Positions 1-5,784 of a DNA stretch of 6,981 nt are shown in pieces. The stretch covers positions 1 to 6,981 of the forward strand of contig JANQGE010000074.1 of NCBI GenBank assembly GCA_028277485.1. Direction: 5' to 3'. Made by a program: the position numbers and the translations under genes. Positions within the stretch are counted from its first letter, which is position 1; every line of letters starts with the position of its first letter. The stretch comes from Chlorobium sp. GTDB lineage: Bacteria > Bacteroidota > Chlorobiia > Chlorobiales > Chlorobiaceae. The notes beneath the pieces are model-generated. The model ran no database searches, was not told where the DNA came from, and saw only the letters and a list, made by a program, of their open reading frames with translations.

Positions 1-75
1 AGGTGTTAGGTGTTAGGTGTTAGGTGTTAGGTGTTAGGTGTTAGGTGTTAGGTGTTAGGTGTTAGGTGTTAGGTG
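1..75 (+). repeat. Perfect tandem heptamer array (AGGTGTT)x10 plus AGGTG
   Basis: Ten identical copies of AGGTGTT (equivalently GTTAGGT) run from the first base to 70, followed by a partial unit AGGTG. The array starts at the window edge, so its true length is unknown. No unit deviates, unlike the degenerate heptads elsewhere in the window, which suggests recent expansion by slippage. A 7-base period is frame-neutral and each second unit brings stop codons, so this is not coding. The unit resembles units at 4542-4600 read on the minus strand (GTTACGT, GCTACGT), so it seems part of one wider repeat family. Confidence 0.97.
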
Positions 76-109
76 GAAGATAAATAATCGGAGATCGGGG
101 TCGGAAGAA

Positions 110-140
110 CAGTGACGAGTGACAAGAGACAAGTGACCAG
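110..140 (+). repeat. Degenerate heptads AGTGACG / AGTGACA / AGAGACA / AGTGACC
   Basis: Four consecutive 7-base units begin at 111, 118, 125 and 132. The 17 bases at 110-126 are a perfect inverted copy of 293-309, so the two arrays flank the rest of this intergenic region as long-range inverted repeats with about 166 bases between the arms. The same unit words recur at 4094-4110, 5855-5874 and 6798-6898. Confidence 0.85.
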
Positions 141-153
141 TTGGGGAGAAATT

Positions 154-175
154 GGCAATGTTAACTAACGTTGCC
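154..175. other. Short imperfect inverted repeat (possible hairpin)
   Basis: GGCAATGTTA at 154-163 and TAACGTTGCC at 166-175 are complementary over ten positions with one G-T wobble. The two-base spacer means the real loop would open to about four bases. No T-run follows, so this is not a typical intrinsic terminator. It could be a degenerate palindromic intergenic element or an operator; nothing in the window decides between these. Confidence 0.45.
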
Positions 176-209
176 ATTGAGCTAATCGAGCTGTCATAGC
201 AATACTTTT

Positions 210-247
210 CGATTCCCGATTCCGATAGCGACGGCGAACCCCGAAAG
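210..247 (-). repeat. 38-base dispersed repeat, inverted copy of 4154-4191
   Basis: Read on the minus strand this is CTTTCGGGGTTCGCCGTCG followed by NNATCG-type hexamers. It matches 4154-4191 at 35 of 38 positions in opposite orientation; the first 19 bases are identical and the differences fall within the hexamer part. A related hexamer run lies at 4458-4494. The element sits between two heptad arrays, as does its partner. Confidence 0.85.
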
Positions 248-283
248 AGGGGTCAGCGGGCAGTAAACAAAGGCACATTTTTT

Positions 284-318
284 GACTTTTGACTTGTCAC
301 TCGTCACTGGTTACTGAT
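284..318 (-). repeat. Degenerate heptads, minus orientation
   Basis: Five consecutive 7-base units (GACTTTT, GACTTGT, CACTCGT, CACTGGT, TACTGAT) lie in one phase, followed by a slipped CCTGTCACTG. Positions 293-309 are the exact reverse complement of 110-126. The array ends about 45 bases before the glycosyltransferase ATG, so the promoter or leader of that gene probably lies within or next to it. Confidence 0.85.
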
Positions 319-363
319 CCTGTCACTGCCTGGCGGGACAGTGTGAAACGATAACTTAGGTAC

Positions 364-1305
364 ATGAAACTTTCGGTGGTTATACCGGTAATGAACGAAG
401 AAGAGAGTATCAAGCCGCTCTTCGATGCACTTGCGGAAGCATTATCGGCAATCGAACACGAGATAATCATGGTCGATGACGGATCGACGGACGGCACGGT
501 AGTCTCCATAAGAACATTTGCCCCGGACAATGTGAAAGTTCTGGTCTTCAACAAAAATTACGGGCAGACCACCGCCCTCGCCGCCGGGATTGATCATGCC
601 GAAGGAGAACTGATCGCAACCATGGATGGCGATCTTCAGAACGATCCCGCTGACATTCCTGTTATGATCGCCTACTTGGTCAACAACGATCTCGATGTTG
701 TTGCCGGGCGAAGAACCGGAAGAAAAGACGGCATGTTCCTGAGAAAAATCCCGAGCAAGATCGCTAACACCCTTATCAGAACCATGACAGATGTTCACAT
801 CCATGACTATGGCTGTACGCTCAAGGTTTTCAAAAAAGAAGTCGCTAAAAATCTGGGGCTTTACGGCGAACTCCATCGCTTTATCCCGGTCCTTGTCCAG
901 TTGTATGGTGCCAGGATGGCTGAAATGGATGTCAGACACCATGCAAGAAAATACGGCGTATCAAAATACGGTCTCGGCAGAACCTTGAAAGTTCTGAGTG
1001 ACCTGCTCTTTATGGTATTTTTTCAGAAATACGGTCAGAAACCGATGCACCTTTTCGGCACCCTGGGTTTTCTCACATTTTTTCTGGGCATTGCAATAAA
1101 CTTGTACCTGCTGATTGCAAAACTTGCAGGGCAGGAAATTGGGGGACGTCCTTTGCTGACGCTCGGGGTGATTCTGACATTTACCGGCATCCAGTTGATA
1201 ACCACAGGGTTCATCGCCGAATTCACCATGAGAACCTACTACGAATCCCAGAACAAGAAACCCTACATCATAAGAGAGATCGTTGGCAAAAAAGAGCATC
1301 AGTAA
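364..1305 (+). CDS. GT2 family glycosyltransferase, polyprenyl-phosphate type (DPM1/GtrB/ArnC-like)
   Basis: This 313-residue protein probably transfers a sugar from a nucleotide donor to a polyprenyl phosphate at the inner membrane face. Seen: a GT-A Rossmann start with VIPVMNEEE (residues 6-14), the nucleotide-binding DDGSTDGT (38-45), the metal-binding DGDLQNDP (88-95, DxD type), DYGCTLK (148-154), HRF (171-173) and a basic RKYGVSKYG segment (195-203). Two hydrophobic helices at about 230-252 and 264-287 are followed by a basic cytoplasmic tail. This layout is typical of dolichol-phosphate-mannose-synthase-like and GtrB-like enzymes of 300-330 residues. The ATG gives the full N-terminal beta strand; the ribosome site is weak (TTAGG just upstream). 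The 3' end overlaps the next gene by 23 bases, indicating an operon. The sugar and acceptor cannot be read from the sequence; glycolipid, O-antigen-type or lipid-modification roles are all possible. Confidence 0.9.
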   Translation: MKLSVVIPVMNEEESIKPLFDALAEALSAIEHEIIMVDDGSTDGTVVSIRTFAPDNVKVLVFNKNYGQTTALAAGIDHAEGELIATMDGDLQNDPADIPVMIAYLVNNDLDVVAGRRTGRKDGMFLRKIPSKIANTLIRTMTDVHIHDYGCTLKVFKKEVAKNLGLYGELHRFIPVLVQLYGARMAEMDVRHHARKYGVSKYGLGRTLKVLSDLLFMVFFQKYGQKPMHLFGTLGFLTFFLGIAINLYLLIAKLAGQEIGGRPLLTLGVILTFTGIQLITTGFIAEFTMRTYYESQNKKPYIIREIVGKKEHQ

Positions 1306-2179
1306 AAAAAAGCTTACCAGGACAATCATACAGCTCCTCATATCGTTCACCGCACTTTATATAGTCCTGGTAAAAACCGATACGGTAAAGCTTCTCGAAA
1401 TCATAAGAACAGCCAATCCATGGCACCTGATTCTTGCCTTCGTGGTTTTCAATATTTCCAAGATCATCAACGCCTTTCGGCTTAACAGGTTTTTCAGGGC
1501 GGTTGGCCTTAATCTGAAGGAACTCTATAACTTGCAGCTGTACTATATCGGCATGTTTTACAACATGTTCCTTCCGGGAGGAATCGGGGGGGATGGTTAC
1601 AAGATCTACATCCTGAAAAAGAACCACAGCATGAAAATGGTTAATGTCTTCAATGCGGTTTTCTGGGACCGCGTTGCAGGCGTCTTTGCGCTGGTATTTC
1701 TTACGGCTGTTCTTCTGCTCCCGAGCACCTTTGCGGAGCTCCACGGGGAATACGTTCCTGCAGTTTACAGTATACTGGTACTCTGCTATCCCCTTTCATG
1801 GCTGCTTACAAGGATTCTCTACAGGCAGTTTACCGGCGTTTTTCTCATTACCGCCTGGGAATCCATCCTCGTTCAAGTCACCCAGGCAGTTTCCGCATGG
1901 TTTATTCTTTTAGCGCTCGCCATCCCTTCACACCATATCGACTACCTTGCAATTTTCCTGGTTTCGACCGTTGCCGTAGTCCTGCCCATTACCGTCGGAG
2001 GTGCGGGAGCAAGAGAGATAACGTTTTTCTACTCGCTCAGTTATCTTGGACTCGATCCAAACGCCGGTGTCGCTCTCTCGCTGATCTTCTTTGCAATTTC
2101 AGCGGTTTCCGCTCTTATAGGCATGCTCCTGCAGAGCAGATCAGGAGGGAAGCAGGTAACGACAAGTCAAAACCCGTAG
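1283..2179 (+). CDS. Flippase-like / LPG-synthase-TM family integral membrane protein
   Basis: A 298-residue polytopic membrane protein of the family Pfam calls LPG_synthase_TM (UPF0104/TIGR00374-like). Seen: a short lysine-rich N-terminus, hydrophobic segments at roughly 13-31, 46-64, 126-148, 158-178, 195-214, 220-239 and 262-284, and the two family signatures NMFLPGGIGGDGYK (94-107) and ITVGGAGARE (236-245). The start is TTG: no in-frame ATG occurs before the first signature, and AAGAGAGA lies at ribosome-binding distance. The gene begins inside the end of the glycosyltransferase gene, so the two are probably translationally coupled and work together on a lipid-linked sugar. A true flippase activity is not established for the family as a whole. 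Some archaeal enzymes (AglD) fuse a GT2 domain to a similar membrane domain. The final residues VTTSQNP appear to be encoded by heptad repeat sequence. Confidence 0.85.
   Translation: MAKKSISKKKLTRTIIQLLISFTALYIVLVKTDTVKLLEIIRTANPWHLILAFVVFNISKIINAFRLNRFFRAVGLNLKELYNLQLYYIGMFYNMFLPGGIGGDGYKIYILKKNHSMKMVNVFNAVFWDRVAGVFALVFLTAVLLLPSTFAELHGEYVPAVYSILVLCYPLSWLLTRILYRQFTGVFLITAWESILVQVTQAVSAWFILLALAIPSHHIDYLAIFLVSTVAVVLPITVGGAGAREITFFYSLSYLGLDPNAGVALSLIFFAISAVSALIGMLLQSRSGGKQVTTSQNP
2161..2172 (+). repeat. Heptad-type sequence forming the 3' end of the membrane protein gene
   Basis: GACAAGTCAAAA here is an exact 12-base reverse complement of 287-298 in the heptad array upstream of the glycosyltransferase. 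The flanking GGTAACG also resembles a unit (GTGACG). It lies inside the coding sequence and supplies codons ending just before the TAG at 2177-2179. The match is short, so its repeat origin is likely but not proven. Confidence 0.5.
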
Positions 2180-2210
2180 GCTGCCGGCAAGAAAGTTATG
2201 CGGGTGGTTT

Positions 2211-2232
2211 ATGTCCCCTCTCCTGCGGACAT
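2211..2232. terminator. Weak stem-loop in the convergent gap, possible terminator
   Basis: ATGTCC at 2211-2216 pairs with GGACAT at 2227-2232 around a ten-base loop. A CTTTTT run follows 11 bases later, too far for a classical intrinsic terminator. It lies 31 bases after the membrane protein stop and about 20 bases from the recJ stop on the other strand. Position favours a terminator; structure gives weak support. Confidence 0.3.
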
Positions 2233-2252
2233 CTGTTATACAACTTTTTACG

Positions 2253-3968
2253 TTACGGAACGACGTCCCCCTCTTTCATGTCCTTCAGTTTGAGCTGGAT
2301 GCCTTTGCGGCCGTTCCACTCATTCTCTTCAAGAGCGTATACCATGGAAAACGTTCTGCGGGAACCCCGCTCAAGTTCCCTGTAGATATCTTCCCTCCCG
2401 AACGCAATAACGTCATGAATACGCCCGGCAGCATCTTTAACCGCAAATTTCACATGCTTTCCCTTCAAAAGCCTCGGAAGTCCGGACAGCCTGAGGTTTG
2501 TGCTGAGAAACAACGGTTCACGGTTCCCCTGTCCGAAAGGACCGAACTGCCGAAGCACATTGAGAAATTTGCCCGTAACGCTCTCCAGCGAAAGAGGAGA
2601 GTCTATCAACAGCTCTTTCCGGCGTTGATCAAGCGTCAGTTTTTCAGAGCATATCCGGTCAAACTGTTTACGGAATCCCGGAATTTTTTCCGGTTTGAGC
2701 GTAATACCTGCCGCAGCATCGTGACCCCCGAAGTGTTCAAGAAAATGGCCGCACTGCCGCAGAACATCAAAAATATTCAACCCCTGAACACTTCTCACGG
2801 ACCCCTTGACCACGCCTTCCCTCCTGCCCATAATCACTGTAGGCAGATAATATTTTTCCTGAAGGCGAGATGCAACAATACCGAGCACGCCAAGGTGCCA
2901 GTCTTCGTGATAGAGCACGACCGAGGAGCAGTAACTTGCAAAATGGCCGTCAACCATAGCTTCGGCGCTTTTCAACATCCCGGCATCCGTCTGCCTGCGC
3001 TCCGCATTCAAACGGTCAAGCTCAACCGCATGGAGCCTCGCTTCATCCCTCGAACCGGCAATAAGCCACTCAACCGCCGTGCGGGCTGTATGCATCCGGC
3101 CGGCAGCGTTAATCCTCGGAGCGATACCGAAAGCTATCTGCGTCATGCCGAGGGCACGAGGTTCTACCCCTATCAGCGCAAGCATCTCCCGAATGCCTTC
3201 ACGAGGAGTTTTTTGAAGCAGTTCCATCCCCTTGTGCATGAAAACCCTGTTCTCTTTTTCAAGAGGAACCATATCCGCGGCAGTTGCGATTGCAGCAAGA
3301 TCAATAAACTGCTGCCACTCTTCTTGAGATTTTCCAGCGGACTCGCTGAACCCATGGATCAGTTTGAGTGCCACACCGCATCCGCACAGTTCACGAAACG
3401 GATAACCGCAGTCGGGCACTTTGGGGTTAAGAATCGCATACGCCGGCGGGAGATCGTCCGGCTCATGATGGTCACAGACGATTACTTCTATTCCCTTATC
3501 GGCAAAAAGCCTTACCTCCCGTGACGCCATTATACCGCAATCAACGGTAATGACAAGTGATGCCTTCAGCTCCGCAGCATGGACAACCCCGGCCTCGGAC
3601 AAACCGTACCCTTCGGAAAACCTGTCATTGATATAGTACGCCACCTCAGCGCCTTGCGACCGAAGAAAGAGATACAGAAGAGCCGTACCGGCGGTGCCGT
3701 CCACATCGTAATCTCCGTAGATCAGGATTTTCTCCCCTGCCTCAACGGCTTTGACGATCCGGTTTACAGCTTTGCGCATATCCCTGAAAAGAAAAGGCGA
3801 CGGCAGGAAATCGAGATCCGGCCTGAAAAACTCCCTGGCCTCATCAAAACCGGAAACCCCCCTGTTGCATAATGCCCTTGCAATGGGCATACTGACATTT
3901 ATATCCCGTGAAAGCGCTGCCGCCGCTTCTTCATCCGGCGAAAGCACCCTCCATTGATACCGTTTCAT
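2253..3968 (-). CDS. recJ: Single-stranded-DNA-specific exonuclease RecJ
   Basis: RecJ degrades single-stranded DNA 5' to 3' in recombination, mismatch and base-excision repair. The 571-residue length fits the family. Seen in order: DHH domain with GDYDVDGT (85-92, motif I), VDCG (142-145), CDHHEPDDLP (165-174, the DHH motif), NPK (181-183) and the IATAADMVPL segment (227-236); the linker and core segment APRINAAGRM (283-292); DHHA1 domain with HLGVLGIVASR (358-368) and FGGHDAAAG (413-421); and a C-terminal OB-fold region with FGPFGQGNREP (475-485). All expected metal ligands appear intact. The ATG at 3968 gives a normal N-terminus; the ribosome site is weak (AAGAG about ten bases upstream). 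The gene is transcribed alone, convergent with the membrane protein gene and divergent from fbp. The last codons and stop (DVVP) resemble a sequence at 4623-4641. Confidence 0.97.
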   Translation of the reverse strand: MKRYQWRVLSPDEEAAAALSRDINVSMPIARALCNRGVSGFDEAREFFRPDLDFLPSPFLFRDMRKAVNRIVKAVEAGEKILIYGDYDVDGTAGTALLYLFLRSQGAEVAYYINDRFSEGYGLSEAGVVHAAELKASLVITVDCGIMASREVRLFADKGIEVIVCDHHEPDDLPPAYAILNPKVPDCGYPFRELCGCGVALKLIHGFSESAGKSQEEWQQFIDLAAIATAADMVPLEKENRVFMHKGMELLQKTPREGIREMLALIGVEPRALGMTQIAFGIAPRINAAGRMHTARTAVEWLIAGSRDEARLHAVELDRLNAERRQTDAGMLKSAEAMVDGHFASYCSSVVLYHEDWHLGVLGIVASRLQEKYYLPTVIMGRREGVVKGSVRSVQGLNIFDVLRQCGHFLEHFGGHDAAAGITLKPEKIPGFRKQFDRICSEKLTLDQRRKELLIDSPLSLESVTGKFLNVLRQFGPFGQGNREPLFLSTNLRLSGLPRLLKGKHVKFAVKDAAGRIHDVIAFGREDIYRELERGSRRTFSMVYALEENEWNGRKGIQLKLKDMKEGDVVP

Positions 3969-3999
3969 TACATTTTCGCTCTTAATCTCATACTTCGTT

Positions 4000-4028
4000 T
4001 ATATAACCTTTTCATTACCCGTCGGCAA
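4000..4028 (-). promoter_or_regulatory. Candidate sigma70-type promoter for recJ
   Basis: On the minus strand, TTGCCG (4023-4028) and TATATA (4000-4005) are separated by exactly 17 bases and lie 32 bases or more upstream of the recJ ATG. Each hexamer matches four of six consensus positions. The -35 overlaps a perfect small palindrome, CAAGTG-T-CACTTG (4026-4038), which could be an operator or just a piece of repeat. Not experimentally supported. Confidence 0.4.
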
Positions 4029-4065
4029 GTGTCACTTGGCAACAGTTCAACAATATTTGCCAATT

Positions 4066-4114
4066 GCCTACTGAAGACTGCCTACTGGTTCCCTCTCGTC
4101 ACTTGTCACTGCTT
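4066..4114 (-). repeat. Heptad mosaic: GCCTACT, GAAGACT, GCCTACT, GGTTCCC, TCTCGTC, ACTTGTC, ACTGCTT
   Basis: Seven consecutive 7-base units hold one phase across changes of unit sequence. Read on the minus strand the words are AGTAGGC, AGTCTTC, GGGAACC, GACGAGA and so on. The same words in nearly the same order occur inverted at 6798-6844 with one extra heptad. The units near 4096-4110 match the AGTGACG/AGTGACA family at 110-126. Confidence 0.9.
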
Positions 4115-4131
4115 TTTCGACCTCGAAACCC
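4106..4131 (+). repeat. 26-base direct repeat, copy 1
   Basis: This matches 4277-4302 at 25 of 26 positions (one C/T difference) and contains TCACTGCTTTTTCGACC. It joins the end of a heptad array to a CGAAACCC segment, so the junction itself is duplicated and not just the units. That suggests copying of a composite block. Confidence 0.85.
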
Positions 4132-4153
4132 AACCCTTGATTTCCGCTTGTTT

Positions 4154-4191
4154 CTTTCGGGGTTCGCCGTCGGAATCGGTATCGGGAATCG
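4154..4191 (+). repeat. 38-base dispersed repeat, inverted copy of 210-247
   Basis: CTTTCGGGGTTCGCCGTCG followed by GAATCG and GTATCG hexamers, matching the reverse complement of 210-247 at 35 of 38 positions. The hexamer portion links it to the purer run at 4458-4494. Confidence 0.85.
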
Positions 4192-4209
4192 ATTTTTTCT
4201 TTTCCCTTT

Positions 4210-4283
4210 GCCTACTGGCTACTGCTGATTTTCCCCTTTTTGACTTTTTCCTTTTGAATTTTGATTTGTCACCTCATCACTGC
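4210..4283 (-). repeat. Heptad arrays, minus orientation (4210-4230 and 4242-4283)
   Basis: The first part reads GCCTACT, GGCTACT, GCTGATT. After a T/C-rich slip, six more 7-base units follow in one phase: GACTTTT, TCCTTTT, GAATTTT, GATTTGT, CACCTCA, TCACTGC. The second set is a degenerate form of the GACTTTT/GACTTGT/CACTCGT series at 284-304. Confidence 0.75.
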
Positions 4284-4302
4284 TTTTTCGACCCCGAAAC
4301 CC
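4277..4302 (+). repeat. 26-base direct repeat, copy 2
   Basis: Copy of 4106-4131 with one mismatch. It is followed by GATACCGACCCCGATCTCC-type sequence whose reverse complement resembles 91-104. Confidence 0.85.
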
Positions 4303-4457
4303 GATACCGACCCCGATCTCCAACTCAAGAACTGCTGTCATTTACTTTGGGTCCATATTCAGTTGCATCCTCCTGAATCAAGCGCCCTTTTCCCCAATTT
4401 CGTCAGCATTGCTATCGTATGCCGCTGAAAAAAACAGGATTTTTGTCCATGCTTTTT

Positions 4458-4494
4458 CTTTCGGGAATCGGAGTCGCTATCGGAATCGGTATCG
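4458..4494 (+). repeat. Hexamer tandem repeat (NNRTCG)n
   Basis: After CTTTCGG, five six-base units GAATCG, GAGTCG, CTATCG, GAATCG, GTATCG run in phase from 4465 to 4494. The unit length of six differs from the seven-base families, so this is a second repeat class. On the minus strand it would read as a run of Asp-Ser, but no gene with normal features surrounds it. Confidence 0.85.
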
Positions 4495-4541
4495 AAACAT
4501 TCCCGCACACTCTTCCATCCACCTACTCCCCACATCCTTTC

Positions 4542-4600
4542 ACTCAGCACTCATAGCTCATTGCTCAGCACTCACCGCTTAACACGTAGCACGTAACACC
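4542..4600 (-). repeat. Eight degenerate heptads (GTTACGT / GCTACGT / GCTGAGT family on the minus strand)
   Basis: Plus-strand units ACTCAGC, ACTCATA, GCTCATT, GCTCAGC, ACTCACC, GCTTAAC, ACGTAGC and ACGTAAC stand in one unbroken 7-base phase, with a partial ACC. Read on the minus strand they begin GTTACGT, GCTACGT, GTTAAGC and grade into GCTGAGT. This connects the perfect GTTAGGT array at 1-75 with the AGTGACG-like families. Confidence 0.85.
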
Positions 4601-4622
4601 ATCTTCCACAGACTTATTTGAC

Positions 4623-4641
4623 TTACGGAACAACGTCCCTC
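4623..4641. repeat. Sequence resembling the recJ 3' end
   Basis: These 19 bases match 2253-2271, the last codons and stop of recJ, at 17 of 19 positions and in the same orientation. Read on the minus strand both end GT-TCCGTAA-like, encoding VVP then stop. The surrounding 4610-4690 is not otherwise repetitive within the window. Either this is a dispersed element or a chance match. Confidence 0.35.
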
Positions 4642-4684
4642 ATCTCGACGAAGCACCTGAATCGCGGAATAAATAGCGGTGCCC

Positions 4685-4713
4685 TTGAAATGGCTCGAAA
4701 AAAACACTACATT
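4685..4713 (+). promoter_or_regulatory. Candidate sigma70-type promoter for fbp
   Basis: TTGAAA (4685-4690, five of six consensus bases) and TACATT (4708-4713, four of six) are separated by 17 bases. Transcription would start near 4720, leaving a leader of about 55 bases before the fbp ATG. The location is the non-repetitive part of the intergenic region, which fits. Not experimentally supported. Confidence 0.4.
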
Positions 4714-4774
4714 AGCGGCAGAATTTACCCGAAAGACATGTGAAAACATTTTTAATCCAATGACACCGTAATAG

Positions 4775-5779
4775 ATGAATAAACTGATTACCATAGAGCG
4801 CCACTTTGTTGAAGAGCAGAAACTCAATCCTCACGCAACCGGAGAGCTGACCGACCTTCTCTACGATGTGGCTTTCGCAGCGAAGCTGGTCAGACGTGAA
4901 GTGGTTCGTGCCGGACTGGTCGATATTCTGGGAATGGCCGGAACGACAAATGTCCAGGGAGAAGAGGTTAAAAAACTCGATCTGTTTGCAAACGAGAAGA
5001 TCATCAACGCTATCGGTCAGCACGGCAGGTTTGCGATCATGGGTTCTGAAGAAAATGAAGGGACGATTGTCCCGCCGAAAAACGAGTCGGGAAAATATGT
5101 TCTTCTGTTTGACCCGCTCGACGGATCGTCGAATATCGACGTCAATGTCAGTGTCGGCACCATTTTTTCGATCTACCGCCTTACCGGCGAGAATCCGCAG
5201 AAAGCCGATATCAAGGACTGCCTCCAGAAAGGATCACAGCAGGTTGCAGCAGGCTATGTCATCTATGGTTCTTCCGTCGTGATGGTTTACAGCAGCGGTC
5301 ACGGGGTACATGGGTTCACTTACGATCCGACTATCGGGGAATTCCTGCTTTCCCATGAAAACATCACAACGCCGGAACGGGGCAAATATTACTCGATCAA
5401 TGAAGGCTCGTGGAATCAGTTCAATGATCCCACCATCAATTTCATCAATTACCTGAAAGCAGAAGATGCGGGAACCGGCAGACCGTACAGTACCCGTTAT
5501 ATTGGATCGCTTGTGGCCGACTTCCACCGCAATCTTCTCACCGGCGGCATCTTCATCTACCCGGCAACGAAGAAACATCCCAACGGCAAGCTCCGCCTCA
5601 TGTACGAAGCAAACCCGCTTGCCTTTATCTGTGAACAGGCGGGAGGCAGAGCCACCAACGGAAAAGAACGTATTCTCGATATCGACCCTGCCGAGCTGCA
5701 TCAGAGAACTCCGCTCTATATCGGCAGCAGGAATGATGTCATTGCAGCCGAAGAGTTCGAGCAGGGGATAAGGAAATAA
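4775..5779 (+). CDS. fbp: Fructose-1,6-bisphosphatase class I
   Basis: Hydrolyses fructose 1,6-bisphosphate to fructose 6-phosphate in the cytoplasm, the committed step of gluconeogenesis. The 334-residue length is normal. Metal and catalytic motifs: SEENE (91-95), FDPLDGSSNID (112-122) and YEANP (277-281). Substrate-binding segments: YGSS (164-167), YYSINEG (205-211), RYIGSLVADFHRNL (241-254) and KLRLMYE (272-278). The eukaryote-like AMP site appears retained: TGELT (22-26) and GKY (106-108) align with residues binding AMP in the pig enzyme, so inhibition by AMP is expected. No clear ribosome site precedes the ATG, but the N-terminus MNKLITIERH fits my memory of the Chlorobium enzyme. Such an organism fixes carbon by the reductive TCA cycle, so the enzyme would serve hexose and glycogen synthesis. 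Heptad repeats start within six bases of the stop codon. Confidence 0.97.
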   Translation: MNKLITIERHFVEEQKLNPHATGELTDLLYDVAFAAKLVRREVVRAGLVDILGMAGTTNVQGEEVKKLDLFANEKIINAIGQHGRFAIMGSEENEGTIVPPKNESGKYVLLFDPLDGSSNIDVNVSVGTIFSIYRLTGENPQKADIKDCLQKGSQQVAAGYVIYGSSVVMVYSSGHGVHGFTYDPTIGEFLLSHENITTPERGKYYSINEGSWNQFNDPTINFINYLKAEDAGTGRPYSTRYIGSLVADFHRNLLTGGIFIYPATKKHPNGKLRLMYEANPLAFICEQAGGRATNGKERILDIDPAELHQRTPLYIGSRNDVIAAEEFEQGIRK

Positions 5780-5784
5780 AGGCA

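Larger units (their letters stand above)
76..363. other. Repeat-rich intergenic region upstream of the glycosyltransferase gene
   Basis: No credible gene is seen here. The stretch holds, in order, a short GATCGGGGTCGG-type segment near 89-106 that recurs inverted near 4309-4322, plus-oriented heptads at 111-140, a hairpin-capable sequence at 154-175, a minus-oriented hexamer/GAACCCCGAAAG element at 210-247 and minus-oriented heptads at 284-318. The 45 bases next to the glycosyltransferase start are not obviously repetitive. I could not place a convincing promoter: TTGACT at 289-294 has only a poor -10 match 17 bases on, and it is itself part of a repeat unit. Confidence 0.7.
3969..4774. other. 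806-base divergent intergenic region between recJ and fbp, built largely of short repeats
   Basis: No credible gene is present; open frames here run through repeats and lack recognisable domains. In order it holds a candidate recJ promoter, small palindromes near 4026-4063, minus-oriented heptads (4066-4114), a hexamer element (4154-4191), more heptads (4210-4283), a direct repeat of 4106-4131 at 4277-4302, GACCCCGA-type sequence to about 4322, a hexamer run (4458-4494), eight heptads (4542-4597) and a non-repetitive stretch of about 170 bases carrying a candidate fbp promoter. All recognisable heptads read in the same orientation, opposite to fbp. Confidence 0.75.

Noticed and set aside
1..75. 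CRISPR array or telomere-like repeat
   Set aside because: There are no spacers between units, so it is not CRISPR, and a position at the window edge says nothing about a chromosome end.
289..317. Promoter TTGACT-17-TACTGA for the glycosyltransferase gene
   Set aside because: The -10 match is poor, and TTGACT recurs in non-promoter heptad arrays at 4241 and 5838, so the -35 likeness is probably a by-product of the repeat.
2211..3524. 437-residue open frame on the plus strand opposite recJ
   Set aside because: It is antisense to an intact recJ with all motifs, has no recognisable domain and is rich in the odd composition typical of a shadow frame.
3954..4376. 140-residue plus-strand open frame in the recJ-fbp gap
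   Set aside because: It runs through heptad and hexamer repeats, its sequence is repeat-encoded and no domain is visible.
4359..4550. 63-residue minus-strand frame with a Asp-Ser repeat
   Set aside because: The Asp-Ser run is simply the translated hexamer repeat; no start context or domain supports a gene.
3969..4774. Insertion sequence or decayed transposon
   Set aside because: No transposase fragment, terminal inverted repeats or target-site duplication could be found; the content is short repeats only.
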